Source: Blepharisma stoltei
Taxonomy: Eukaryota; Ciliophora; Heterotrichea; Heterotrichida; Blepharismidae
Direction: 5' to 3'
Length of the DNA: 64,000 nt
Assembly: GCA_914767885.1 (NCBI GenBank)
Contig: CAJZBQ010000053.1
Coordinates: 372,001 to 436,000 of the forward strand
In this document: one piece after another, positions 31,021-43,700 of the stretch
Layout: the number at the start of each line of letters is the position of its first letter
Numbering within the stretch: position 1 is the first letter of the stretch
Program-made: the position numbers and the translations under genes
Notes under the pieces: generated by a model
Seen by the model: the letters and a program-made list of their open reading frames with translations, nothing else
Databases searched by the model: none
What the model was told of the DNA's origin: nothing

Positions 31021-33145
31021 GAGGGAGTGAGGATTGAGTATATATCGTTCTATATAATTTTTATAGTAGTTTATTAGTTTGAATTCTGAATTTTTTATTA
31101 TAAACGGTGTACATATAATCTGAAATGCCGGATTCAGATATAAATAGATAAAATATACAAGAGTTTGCTCCCACTGCTCCGAGTTATCATATGTTTCCAG
31201 AGCGTGCTTGATAATTTCTGGATATAGATGATTTCTTAAACACTATATAAATTTTACATTTATAAATCCAATAAATAAACCTCTATAAATCTTTTGTTGC
31301 CTTGTTAACTGTGCCTCGGGCAATAAATGGCTTCCTTTCTGCATAGAATATTCCGCAGTCTTTTTTAACAGCAAACCTATTTCTGTATAAAAGGTTTCTT
31401 TTAACTCCTCAAGAGGAAGCTCTCTAAGTTCTAATTACCTTATTTCACTAATAATAGTAATACAGTTATTATATAAAACGCTAATACTTCCATATTCAAG
31501 TAAAGGATTCTCTTTTTGCGCAGTCGATTCCCACATAAACAATTTTACCATAGTTTCAAAGTGAGTTAATGTTTTTTGGCACATTTCTAGAAACCTTAAT
31601 TGTGTTGATGATATTATAGCATTGCTTATTTCCTTACTCTTTCTCTTATTGAACAATGATAATTTTTATAAGGATTTAAGTTTAAGTTTAAGTTTAAAAT
31701 GAAATCTCTTAATATTCAATCTCCTTTTGTGAGGCCCAACTTGATTAACAGCTCTGAACAACGGTAGTTGGACCTTCCTAACCGTCGAACCTTTAATGTT
31801 ATCAAGTCACTAAAGACTTCTCTGGTCTGTGCCAGACTCAGCACTGACCTCTTCTCTTCACTCTAGACTCTCCAGGGGATCGACCTCCTTCACATAAGCC
31901 CGGGTATAGGTCCCTACCTGCGCAGCAGGTACAATGGACCTATCTCTTAACTGCCATTTAATATTGTGTATAAGGATTAAAATTTTTATATCTGAGATGT
32001 TTTAAACCAAAAAAATAAAGAAAATTATGGAAAAGCGAAATTTAATTAAATTTATTATTGTTAGCATTCAATTTGAAGCGTGAATTTTAATAATTATTTA
32101 AAATTAGTATTGTCACATATTTGTACCAATCTAAAGGCATCTAAATAAGAAACAAATAATAAATGTAATTTTAAAACCCAATGAGGTTAGATATATTCGC
32201 GCCAAGTGGTAAAAAAATGTCTCTATTAATTTCTAGCCACAAAGAAGATATTTCTCTTATGTCCGATATAAGATCTAATTGACTGAAATTTCTCGACAAA
32301 TCTTCGACCGACATCAAAATCAAATCAAAGCAAAACCGTTTAAATAGCAAATCATGGTCTTTAAAATTAATATAAAAAATTTCAGTAAAAGAAGGGAGAA
32401 AATCTTTGATAGTATTTAAATAAAATAATATGTAAAGTTTTGGAGTGTTTTGTTTAGATAATTTTTTTGCAAGATATTTCTTTTTGTACCTGATATATGA
32501 TTCACAAAGCTGATTTTCGTCCAAATTTTTTAGATGTTTAAGGATAAGTAAATAATTAAAGGTCTTGTCCTTATCTAAGGTATCTGTAAGCTGGTCAATG
32601 ACATCGTCTTCAATTCTATGTTTTAGTTCTAAGATTGTATTTCAGAGACCTGCGAATATGCCACATTTATAGTTATCTTTGAGATTTTCTACGAATTTTA
32701 ATAGCTCTAAAGCTTCATTGTAATGATGGGCATTTATCAGTGTTTTTAGGAGGGCAGGAACATCAAGTATTTCACTAATGATACCTTGTTGGCTTGAAAC
32801 CATTCTTAGCTTTTTCTGTTCTTGAAGATTTTCTTCAAGTTTTTGCCAATTGCTTTGTAGCGATTTTTCCAATTCTGTAGTTTGCTCCAAAGCTGAATTT
32901 AAGAACGAAGAAATCGTGTTTTCAAGCATTTGTATTTCTTTGCCATCCCCTAAAGCTTCAATGAATTCTTTGCTTTCAGTCAATGCTTGTAGCTTCATTT
33001 GTTTATTCAGAGTCTGCAGCTCAAGCAAATTTGCCTCTTGCTCTTTCACAAGCCTAGGAATCGGATAAGAAAGTAATGTGTTGAAGTATTTAAGTGTTGA
33101 ATGATCTATAGCCGACTTTTTTAAAAAATACGTAGTAAGAGACAT
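30949..33145 (-). CDS. COG8: conserved oligomeric Golgi complex subunit 8
   Basis: About 541 residues after removing one IES and two 15-nt introns (31424-31438 and 31243-31257). The N-terminal coiled region LPYPRLVKEQEANLLELQTL-type, with EFIEALGDGKEI, ILDVPALLKTLINAHHYNEALELL and AYIRYKKKYLAKKL-like stretches, matches the Dor1/COG8 family in order. The C-terminal part ENPLLEYGSISVLYNNCITIISEIRELPLE also fits. UGA=Trp at 32639. The last about 45 residues run into a repeat-like area and may not be native. COG8 belongs to the tether for intra-Golgi retrograde vesicles. Confidence 0.8.
31647..32187. other. IES in COG8 gene (about 541 bp) carrying a retroposon
   Basis: The frame stops at TAA after NLIGF. 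A TA join (31647-31648 with 32188-32189) gives LGANISKRKSKEIS and keeps frame through both introns to the end. Other TA pairs nearby cannot be excluded. Confidence 0.65.
31667..31978. mobile_element. retroposon-like insertion with (TTTAAG)n end and 10-bp target duplication
   Basis: TATAAGGATT at 31667-31676 and 31969-31978. The segment between is G+C richer, begins with three TTTAAG-type repeats and carries a GGTCCCTACCTGCGCAGCAGG inverted pair near its other end. Confidence 0.65.
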
Positions 33146-33267
33146 CTTTCTAGCTTAGAAATTAATATAATTATCACTATTCTCATCTAGCTTTTACTAT
33201 AAAACCTTCATAAAGATTTCTTAATTAAAAGCTGTATGATATGCATAATGAATTCATAAACTTAAAT

Positions 33268-34782
33268 ATGAAAAACTACTACAGCCGAGGCAAGCGAGAA
33301 GAGATGGAAAACAAGCTAAGGCAAGAACAGAAAAAATTTGAAACCATGATGCAGCAAGCAAGAAATAGACAAAAAGAATTAATCAAAGAAACAAACGAAA
33401 TTAGAAGGTAATTTTAAAGCAGCATTTCTAAAGTTGCTGCAGCACAAATCAGGCTGCAAGAAGTACAGAGGCAAGAAGAAGAGAGACGAAAAAGAAAGGA
33501 TCACAGAGATGCTTATATTAGCTATCTTAGAGGCAACAACAGAGGCTGCTCTAGAGAAAGAGAAATTTCTGCTTTAGATCTCCAAATTGTTGAGCCTCCT
33601 AAAGAAAAAACCAAAATTCCAGCGCCAAATCATAATCAGCCAGTTGAATGCAGGATAAACACCCCAAATACCAAAATTCCTCGTTTTCTTTCAAATTTGA
33701 AAGAAGATAAGCCATTATGAAGTAAAGGAGATTTACTTGATAGTCTTGATTTATCAAATACAAATTTAAATAAAAAACCCAAAAAAGAAGAATTTGAAGA
33801 TTTAAATAAGCCTGAATGAAATCCTACTGAAAAGGAAAACTGGCTTGAACAAAATATAAGGGAAAGTATCAGAGAATGAGCCCCAACAAAAGAAATGAAG
33901 ATTATTAGTGAAGAAGAGGAAAAACCAGAAAAAATAGAAAACATCAAGCCTACTAAAAGAGTCACCAAAGTACTCTCTGTGAAAAGACAGACAAACCAGA
34001 ATAATCAGATAAATGCGATAGAGAACCAGGAAAAAGTTACAGAAAAGCCAAAGTCAAAATTTGTGTCAAGAATAAAATCAATTGGGAACAATGATCCAGA
34101 TACAGAGTTTTTAAATGTTGAATTGGAGTGTGTAAATGAAGCAGAAAATAAAATTGAAGAGTCTTTAGCAAGGCTTGATATAAAAGCTTTAAAAGTAAAG
34201 TGCAAAAGTGAAGTGGCAGATCTCAACCAAGAAGTCGAAAAACTAGAAGGGTCAATAGAGAAGCTGAATCTTCAAATGGATAATAAAAAAGAAATAAAAA
34301 AAGCAGAAGTGCCTGCACAAGAGCAGCCTGTCCAGAAAGTTGAATTTAAGCCAATTGCTAAGAAAGATAAAAACGAGCCCGCAAAAATGACATATAATTC
34401 TAGATATGAACAAATTAACGAAAATGAAGGATCTGATAGCTTGTCAAGATTTGGAATCGATGATACAAGGTCGATATATAGCGCTCATCCATACCCAAGG
34501 AAAAGACTTATTGATGAAGATGAGCGCTCTATGGTCAGTGCAATCCCAGGGAAAGCTGAGCCTAGCGAGTATGGCGCTTATTCTGTGTTTGGAGAAGAAA
34601 CTAAGTCAAATAGATCTAAAAAATATTCAATAGTCCATAGAAAGCAGTCCCAACAAAAACTATTCTCAAAGGATGCAGAAACAGATATAGCAAGTGAACA
34701 ATCTGAAACAAAAACAGTACAAGGAGACGTTGTAAGAATCAACCCAAATATAGATGTTAGAGCTTTGTTTTTCGATGATTAA
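33268..34782 (+). CDS. charged coiled-coil protein, unknown
   Basis: 499 residues with a 15-nt intron (33408-33422, GTAATTTTAAAGCAG). The N-terminus is Arg/Glu/Gln-rich coil (EEMENKLRQEQKKFETMMQQ), the middle is Pro/Lys-rich, a second coil spans about residue 300-345 (EVADLNQEVEKLEGSIEKLNLQ), and the Ser/Tyr-rich C-terminus ends DVRALFFDD. Four UGA codons read as Trp in the middle (PLWSK, PEWNP, REWAP). Composition is typical of ciliate cytoskeletal or basal-body proteins; no domain recognised. Divergent from COG8 by 122 bp. Confidence 0.75.
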
Positions 34783-34937
34783 CCTTAAACTTCTGCTCTC
34801 TGTAATGGATAATTCTAAAGCACCATAAAATAGTTTTAATTAATTAAAAATGTTTTAGCTGTTAAATCTGTGTATATTATGATAGTTAAATGGCTTTTAT
34901 TTATTTTTGTATATTCTTATAGCTCAAAATATAATGC

Positions 34938-36000
34938 TTAGCTAATTTTTTCCATTATTTTCATTATTTCTATCTCAGAGTTTAAGTTTTTTTGCAAATC
35001 TTCAATTCTTTGAGTTTTATCATCTATTTCTAATTTTAATTTTTTAGCTGAAGGTAATTGAATTGAAACTTGAGAATACTAGCTTCCCCTTTAAATTGGA
35101 AGAAAAATCCTATTGCAGTTTTAAAGTGAGCTATTTTATTTTACGATTTTTCTTCAAAAAAAATTTTTAGAATTAGAATTAATGCGTGTGAAATGTTTAA
35201 ATAATATTCTGCTTGCACTTTTATATTAAATTAAGGTTAAAACTAATTTTTAAAAATAAGTATTACCACCTATAAAATTTGCCAATTTAAAAAAAATTCC
35301 CAATTTAAAGGAGGGTTAAAGCATTCAAAAAATGGAAATCTTGTTTATACTTTCTTTCAATTTAAAGGATAGGAGTATCTACTAAAAATGATAGCCATTG
35401 AATTGGGCTTTATATCCACTATAGTTCACTGTTTTAATTGATTTCTAAAGAGAAAACTATTAGAGGGGATGAATTACAATAAGTCTCTTCTTTTCATTGT
35501 TACATTCAAGAATACCATTTATAAAGGGCTGTTGAACACATCTTTAATTGCATTTCATTTCCTTCAAATTCTTCTATAATTGGCTTTATGTTCTCCAAAG
35601 CCTTAGGAGTCACTTCAAGACTTAGCAAATCATTCCATAAGTTTCTTCACTGCGCTATTATTTTATATTGGCCTCAGGAAGGCTTTTTGCAGCCAAGAAG
35701 AATTGGAATGCCCATCATAACTGTTTCCATAATTTTAGGCGGCTTTTGGTAGGAATATATTTCGAAATGATCATATTTATTTATAGAGAGCAGTGCTTCG
35801 TGTGCTGATCTAAGTATTGGCAAATATGTTGAAGTTACATTATTGGTCAACTTGTCGAGATCATGCAAATAAGATACTTCTGCTTCATAAATTTGTATTT
35901 TATGAGAAAGGCCTTCAATATTCTGCGTTAAGTCATCACGGAATAAATCAATATTTCCTCTCGCTTCAATAATATCGATTATAACCGAATAAGGATTCAT
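34938..36000 (-). CDS. stand-alone dynein heavy-chain stalk (CC1-MTBD-CC2) protein
   Basis: 212 residues after removing one IES. Order: short N-terminus, helix (LSHKIQIYEAEVSYLHDLDKL), then YLPILRSAHEALLSINKYDHFEIYSYQKPPKIMETVMMGIPILLG. This matches the end of CC1 and the start of the microtubule-binding domain of dynein heavy chains (...ALNSLDKKDI.EIKS...PP..V..V..AV..LLG). WGQYKIIAQWRNLWNDLLSLE...PKALENIKPIIE and MCSTALYKWYSWM match the rest of the domain. After the IES a coiled helix (KLKLEIDDKTQRIEDLQKNL) matches CC2. TAA lies directly before the ATG and a stop follows CC2, so there are no AAA modules. UGA=Trp at two or more sites. It could bind microtubules without motor activity (inference). 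Confidence 0.75.
35077..35500. other. IES in dynein-stalk gene (424 bp)
   Basis: TA at 35077-35078 and 35501-35502; the join gives KWYSWMYSQVSIQLPSAKK, in frame to the stop. Inside are inverted CCCCTTTAAATTGGAAG / CCAATTTAAAGGAGGG-type repeats, also seen at 42715-42770. Confidence 0.7.
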
Positions 36001-36162
36001 TAATTATCATATATAGAAATTTTTACTCCCTTCAAAATTTTGAAATTAAAAAAATTGAAAAATTGCCAATAGACATATTTATAGATTGAAAGGACTAAAA
36101 ATCTTTTGCTTATCTATTATAATTTCAATTGGTAATGAGAATAAAATTTAAAGTTAGGCATT

Positions 36163-38005
<1,843 letters not shown>

Positions 38006-38358
38006 ATTTTTTAGTGGCAAAAGAAATACAGTTTGAAAAGTTGATGAGTTATTGGCAGGTGACCGAAAATAAATTTAGTGTAGATGCTTGATTTTTTATT
38101 GATTTCTACATAAGTTTGAAGAAAATAAATTGAAAATAATTAGGATGATAAAATAAAATAATAATCTTAAATAATTGTTTCGAGTATTATTTGAGATCCA
38201 TTTAATAGAACGCATGCTAATATTAGGTTATTTCTAAATCTCAAGCGTTTTTAAATAGATCAATGAAATTATTAATCTTTTAACGCATGCTCTATTTTAT
38301 CATGATTTTCACTTAGAATAGCCATTTTCCCTAGATACTTAATATCGTTAAATTTAAA
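38006..38358. other. intergenic region, divergent promoters
   Basis: About 350 bp of A+T-rich DNA between the kinase and the secreted coiled-coil gene. Part of it (to about 38080) may be missed kinase coding DNA. No repeats. Confidence 0.5.
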
Positions 38359-39795
38359 ATGCAGTTAATAGGCTTACTGTTACCTATTGTATTTGCCGCT
38401 GATACTTTAAATCTACTTCAGCGTGAAAACGAGCAACTCCGCAACGCAAACTCCATTCTACACAAGCAGCTAGTACAGCTTGCCCAAGTTTCTGATTCAT
38501 CAGATCTCATTGAAGCAGATTTTGCTTACAACAAAGCCAAAATCCAAGCAATTTTAGATGGCTACTGGGCTGAAAGTGATGAAGCTGTTAGACTTGCTTT
38601 AGCAGAAGAAATAGAAAATTATTTAAAATCTTTAGTAGAAGACTTGAATTTAATGGGTGGATTCAGTGAAGGAATCCAGTCAGCTGATCTTGAAGACCTT
38701 ATCGTGGCACTTTCAAGCTACATTGAAAGCACAAAAGAAGCTTTAGAACACGAAGAATTCAATAAAGCTTATAGTGACCTTAAACTTGCACTGGATAGAA
38801 AAGAAGAAACTCTTAGGAAGTTGCAGTTAGAAAATGCGAAATTGACAGGAAAGTTAGACTCAGTCCAAGCTGAGCTAGAACAGACCTCTCAGCAGTATGA
38901 ACACGATAAAATAAAGCTAGATGACGTTAAAAATGAGCTAGATGAAGTAAGAAAAGACCAAGAAGCTAGGCTTGAAACTTTGAAACAGACAATGAAAAGT
39001 GAGGAACAAGTTTCCAGAACCAAAGAAATCAATGATTTCAAAATAATTCAAGAATCAAACGACAATTTAATAGCTCAGCTTCAAGACCAAAGTGCTGAGC
39101 AGTCATTGAAAATTGAGCAGCTAAGTGTTGATAAATCCAATTTAATAGCAAAATTAAGGCTACTCAATAACACTATTGATAGGATGGAAAGCGAGCTGCA
39201 AGCGAGATCAGCCCAGCTTAAAGCTGCAGAAGAGAAATTCGAAGAATTCAGAAAACAAGTCGAGTATGACACTAATGATGAAATAAAATCTTTAAGGAAC
39301 TCTGAGCAAGCTCTTAAAAAAGAGGCTAAAGATCTCCAAGAAAAACAAATAGAGCTTCTTGAAAGCATCACAAACTGCACAAAAGAACTCGACCATTTGC
39401 AGCTATTAAAAAGACAAAAAGATAATAAAATTAAAGAGCTAGAACTTGAGCTATCAGAAGCAGAAAACAGGATTGAGCATGCCAAAACTGCAAGGTCTCA
39501 AGAAATTGAAGGATACAAGCAAGATTTAGAAAGCTCAGAAGAAAGCTTAAATGATTTACAAAGACAGCTAGACGACGCACTTACAAAAATTGCAGCTCAG
39601 AATAGCCAAATTCGGGAGCTTTCTGACAGTTTATCTGAGTCTGAGTACAAAAACAAAAGAAACAGCCCTCCGCCTATAGAAGAACCTAAAGAGCGCAAGG
39701 AGCCAAAAGAAAGTTTTTATGAAGCTCCCCAAGATTCTACCTATTATTCCTATTCCTCTACACTCCGAGGATTTTCTTTACCTATTATAAACTAA
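38359..39795 (+). CDS. secreted or lumenal coiled-coil protein
   Basis: 478 residues with no UGA. A cleavable signal peptide is likely (MQLIGLLLPIVFAAD). After a short helical region (LIEADFAYNKAKIQAIL) comes almost unbroken heptad coil from residue about 130 to 440. A Pro/Glu/Lys-rich tail ends in YYSYSSTLRGF. Could be a trichocyst/cortical granule matrix-like or vesicle-lumen rod protein (inference from signal plus coil). No intron or IES. Confidence 0.75.
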   Translation: MQLIGLLLPIVFAADTLNLLQRENEQLRNANSILHKQLVQLAQVSDSSDLIEADFAYNKAKIQAILDGYWAESDEAVRLALAEEIENYLKSLVEDLNLMGGFSEGIQSADLEDLIVALSSYIESTKEALEHEEFNKAYSDLKLALDRKEETLRKLQLENAKLTGKLDSVQAELEQTSQQYEHDKIKLDDVKNELDEVRKDQEARLETLKQTMKSEEQVSRTKEINDFKIIQESNDNLIAQLQDQSAEQSLKIEQLSVDKSNLIAKLRLLNNTIDRMESELQARSAQLKAAEEKFEEFRKQVEYDTNDEIKSLRNSEQALKKEAKDLQEKQIELLESITNCTKELDHLQLLKRQKDNKIKELELELSEAENRIEHAKTARSQEIEGYKQDLESSEESLNDLQRQLDDALTKIAAQNSQIRELSDSLSESEYKNKRNSPPPIEEPKERKEPKESFYEAPQDSTYYSYSSTLRGFSLPIIN

Positions 39796-39801
39796 TGTTA
39801 T

Positions 39802-40645
39802 TTATTTTCTAGGTCGTCTTTTAACCTGTATATAGGGTGGTGTATGCATCATGTCATAGTCTCGTTCTTCATAAAACTCTTGCTCTTCTTTCAAGGTTTT
39901 TTCACACAGTTCGCACATTTTTTCAGCTGCTTCACTAGTTTGGTTTAACAATTGTGTTTTTTGGTCAATGCTCCTTGAAAGATGGTCTCTGGAGGCTTCT
40001 AATAAATCCATCAAAATTGATAATTTCTTCTTTTGCTTTTCAGTTATCAGTTCCATTTTCTTTACTTCGCCTTCTAGGTGGTAAAGTGTAGAAATTGACC
40101 GCTGGTATTTAAGTCTTGCTTCTTTTTCTTCTCTTGTTTGCAAAAGTGCTTTATCAGCGATTTGCATTAATTTTTGGATTCGGAGATCGGCTTCTTTTAA
40201 TTGGTTTTCTCGCTCTTCAGTAACATTATCGATTTCTTCTCTTATTTCTTGGTTCCTTTCTTCAATACCCCTTAGCTCTTGTTCACGTTTTTCATATTGT
40301 CGCTTGTTCTCTTCATAAAGAGCTTTATATTGCGCTTCAAGGTCAGTTTTTCTTTTAGTTAATTTTTCATTCTTTTCGTTACGCTTAGAAAAATAAGTCT
40401 GAAGTTTTTCAAGCTGATAGGACTGCTTTTGGCTGGATAAAAATTACTTTTCTTCAGTAAGCTGCTGGATTTCAAGCTTTTTCTTTGCGATTTGTTTTGC
40501 GGCTTCTTCAAAAATTAGCGAACTTTTAACTTTGCTTGCGTTTTGGTTTCAGCCTTGAAGTTCTTGTATAGAATTTACTTTTAATGTCAGGGGAGGATTC
40601 GAGGATTCTGCGAACCAGCTCTTTTTTAGGGTTAGTTTTATCCAT
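39802..40645 (-). CDS. coiled-coil protein with two mini-introns
   Basis: 270 residues after removing a 16-nt intron (40563-40578, GTAAATTCTATACAAG on the coding strand) and a 15-nt intron (40433-40447, GTAATTTTTATCCAG). Both are needed to keep one frame from MDKTNPKKELVRRILE through LQGWNQNASKV to the C-terminus. Nearly the entire protein is coiled coil (EKLTKRKTDLEAQYKALYEENK; GIEERNQEIREEIDN). Its stop is only 7 bp from the stop of the convergent neighbour. No domain recognised; axonemal or basal body function would be typical. Confidence 0.75.
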
Positions 40646-40770
40646 TTTATAAAAATTTAAATAAATATAGAATGGTATGTATTTTATATAAAATAATCAA
40701 AGAATTTCTAATAAAATCAGAATAGTAAAATTAAAAGGTCAAACTTACTATCACAATTTCAGAACTTTTC

Positions 40771-43700
40771 CTATTGAAAATCAGTTCTTTTGATCGTCTG
40801 CTTTCCTTCAATTCTTATCTGAGTTTTCAAAGTCAATAATTTGAAAATTGCCAAAGCGCTCGAAGTAATTCCACAGATGCTGTAAAACACCCCACTCACA
40901 TTTTGCGTGAAAGGTAATTTCAGCGATTTCATCAGCATAAAGATTCGCAAGAAATTCTTCATAATATCTAGAGCTTGATATCTTCGCTTTGTCCGAATTT
41001 TCACCAAGCTTAGCATTTTCTTATACCCATGGTTATCATAATTAATAATTCTCCCAGGGTCACTCTCCAGCTCTTCTATAAGTTCTGTCTCTTTAGCTCG
41101 TCTTTTTCTTACAGAGAATAAATTGATTATCAATAATAAAATATATCTTACAAACGACGCCGCATCTTTTGTACTTTCCCATTTCCAGTTTGCATTGGTA
41201 ATCACTTTGGAGATTACTCCAATTTGTGCAACTCAGACCAAGTTGTCTAGTATATAATAGATCGCCCCAGCTATATGCCTGACTAATTTTAAGATAATAA
41301 TAGCGTCATAAGGCCCTTTGGTGTTTTTCCCAATGCTTCCTAGTTCTTCAATCCATCTCAATAGCCGAAAAATTTTTCGCCCATTCTTCATAGACTCATT
41401 AATTATTTTCGCATTTCTGAGTATTATCGGCTGGTCCAGCACAAATAGGACCTCGGGACCCCCACCCCCACCCCATATACATAGCTTTTTGTAGAATATT
41501 TAATAGTTTAAGCCTAAGTGAGAGAGAGATAAATTATAGGGGGTCCCAGGGGATTATTCCAGCCCCTACCCTTACACGGAATAGCTTCGCGCTCCAGTGG
41601 CGTTAAGCACTAATCCCAGCTAACGCCCTTTTCTGATGACGTCATCAAAAATGGTGACGTCGACATCTTTCGGGGAGACTCACCCGAACCTGCTTGGACC
41701 AAAAAACTTCAGCAAAGACTCTCTTAACCCCTGGTAGTGCTCAGGGTATGAGGGAAACGTCCGATGCCTCCTTCTGGAACTACCTCTGCCATTTACAGGC
41801 AATATAATGCTCCTCCAGAAGTACCTGCTTGGTATTGCGCCGTCGGTCTTTCGTCTGTGGGTCGAGGAGAGGCCCCAGTTAGCCCAAGCCTGCTCCCACC
41901 CCGGAAACCACACCCCCATCCGACCCCGTGGCCCTTTCGGGGCCACCATTTTGTTAAGTGACCCCGAATTTCGGAACTTCCTGTTTTTCTGTCGGACTGC
42001 GGCTTTCGCCATCATGGAAGGCGTAATTTCTTAAGCCTAAGTGAAGGAACTAAAGTTTTATACTCTAAACTATAGCTCATACCCCTTTATAGATCCCTTT
42101 ATCGAGCAAAGTGTACTTGACTATTGAAAGACCAAAATAGACTCTCTCAAAGAGATGAGCTCAATCTCTATATCAGAAAGTTCTAGAAAGTGGCATGCCA
42201 AAAAATAGTGGCAAGTGTGAAAAAAGTTGGTAAGCAAACACGCAAATTTTTAAAATGGCTTTATTAATAAAATAATTTAAAACTTAACATACCCAATTAG
42301 ACTGGAATTGATTAATAATTAAAAATCTTATTTTTTAAGGCCTTAATTAATGATAATTATAATAATAAATGCTACATATAAATTTTAATAGATTTAAATA
42401 TTTTTGGTTTATTTGTTTATGTAAAAAGTGCTTGAGATAATTTATAGAAATGAGTTTAAAAATGCAAGTGGGGAACTTCCCGAGTAAACGGTTGTATAGA
42501 TCTTCAAGTGCTATAACCCCAGTAAGCATATCAATCAAAAAACTCGAGTAGGATCCTGACTTAAGTGATTATAAAGATGGAGTCCATTATGAAATAAATT
42601 GTCAAAAGTGAAAATGCAAAGGGGGAACTTCCCGAATAAACGGTTGTATAGATCTCCAAGTGTTATAACTTCAGTAAGCATATCGTGCAAAAACTGCGTA
42701 GGATTTTTGATTTAACTCCCTTCTTTTAAATTGGACCAAATATTTGTTCCAATTTAAAAGAAGGGTTAAGAAAATTTTTTATAAAAAAATCAATATAAAA
42801 TTCTTATAAAAAATTCAATATAAAATTCTTATAAAAAAAATTAAAAAATGTGTCGAATTAGATTAATAAATTTCTAGAAAATTTATCGATCAAAGTGTTA
42901 ATTTTGTTTAATTAAGTGGCTATTTATACTCTTTTGCTAAAATAAAGAAGAAATATAGTAAATTTTCAATTTTTGTAAAGAATTCGCATAAAAATTTTTA
43001 TCAAAATTATTTAAATAAAAAATATAATCCCTTGGCTTAATTTCTTATGGCAGTTATACACACTATTTTCATATGAAATTTAAATTATTAATTTGGCGCA
43101 CTAAAATCTGCGTTTTGAAACGTACATTTGGTTTCTAAATAATAAATTCAAATAACATCATATGCATGATAAGAAATAAATGCAATAAATTATATTTTTT
43201 GTTGAAAATTTTTTATAGCAATTAAAGATAATAAATGTATTTAAATAAGATGCTCTTTATGTTCTTTTCTTTAAAAAAGAGCAAGATATAACTAAATTTT
43301 TAATTTTAGTTAATAAGAAACATTTAACTTATACCGAAACTTTTTACATAAAAATTATGATTTTTATCTATAAAATTTTTTATTATAAAATTGAATTTTG
43401 TTTCAATTTAAGCGATTATAAAGATGGAGTCCAGTATGGAAGAAATTGCACCTGAACTTTTAAATTGAGAATGCAAAGGAGGAACTTCTTGAGTAAACGG
43501 TTGTATAGATCTCCAAGTGCTATAACTCCAGTAAGCATATCAATCAAAAAACTCCAGTAGAATTTTGACTTATGTAAATCCAAAGATAATCCATAGTCAA
43601 ATCTACATGTAGATATTATTTTATTAAATCAATTTAACGAAAGAGATGAATGATTAATTATCTTAAGTCTAATCGTATTTGCTTACCCAACTTTTTCACA

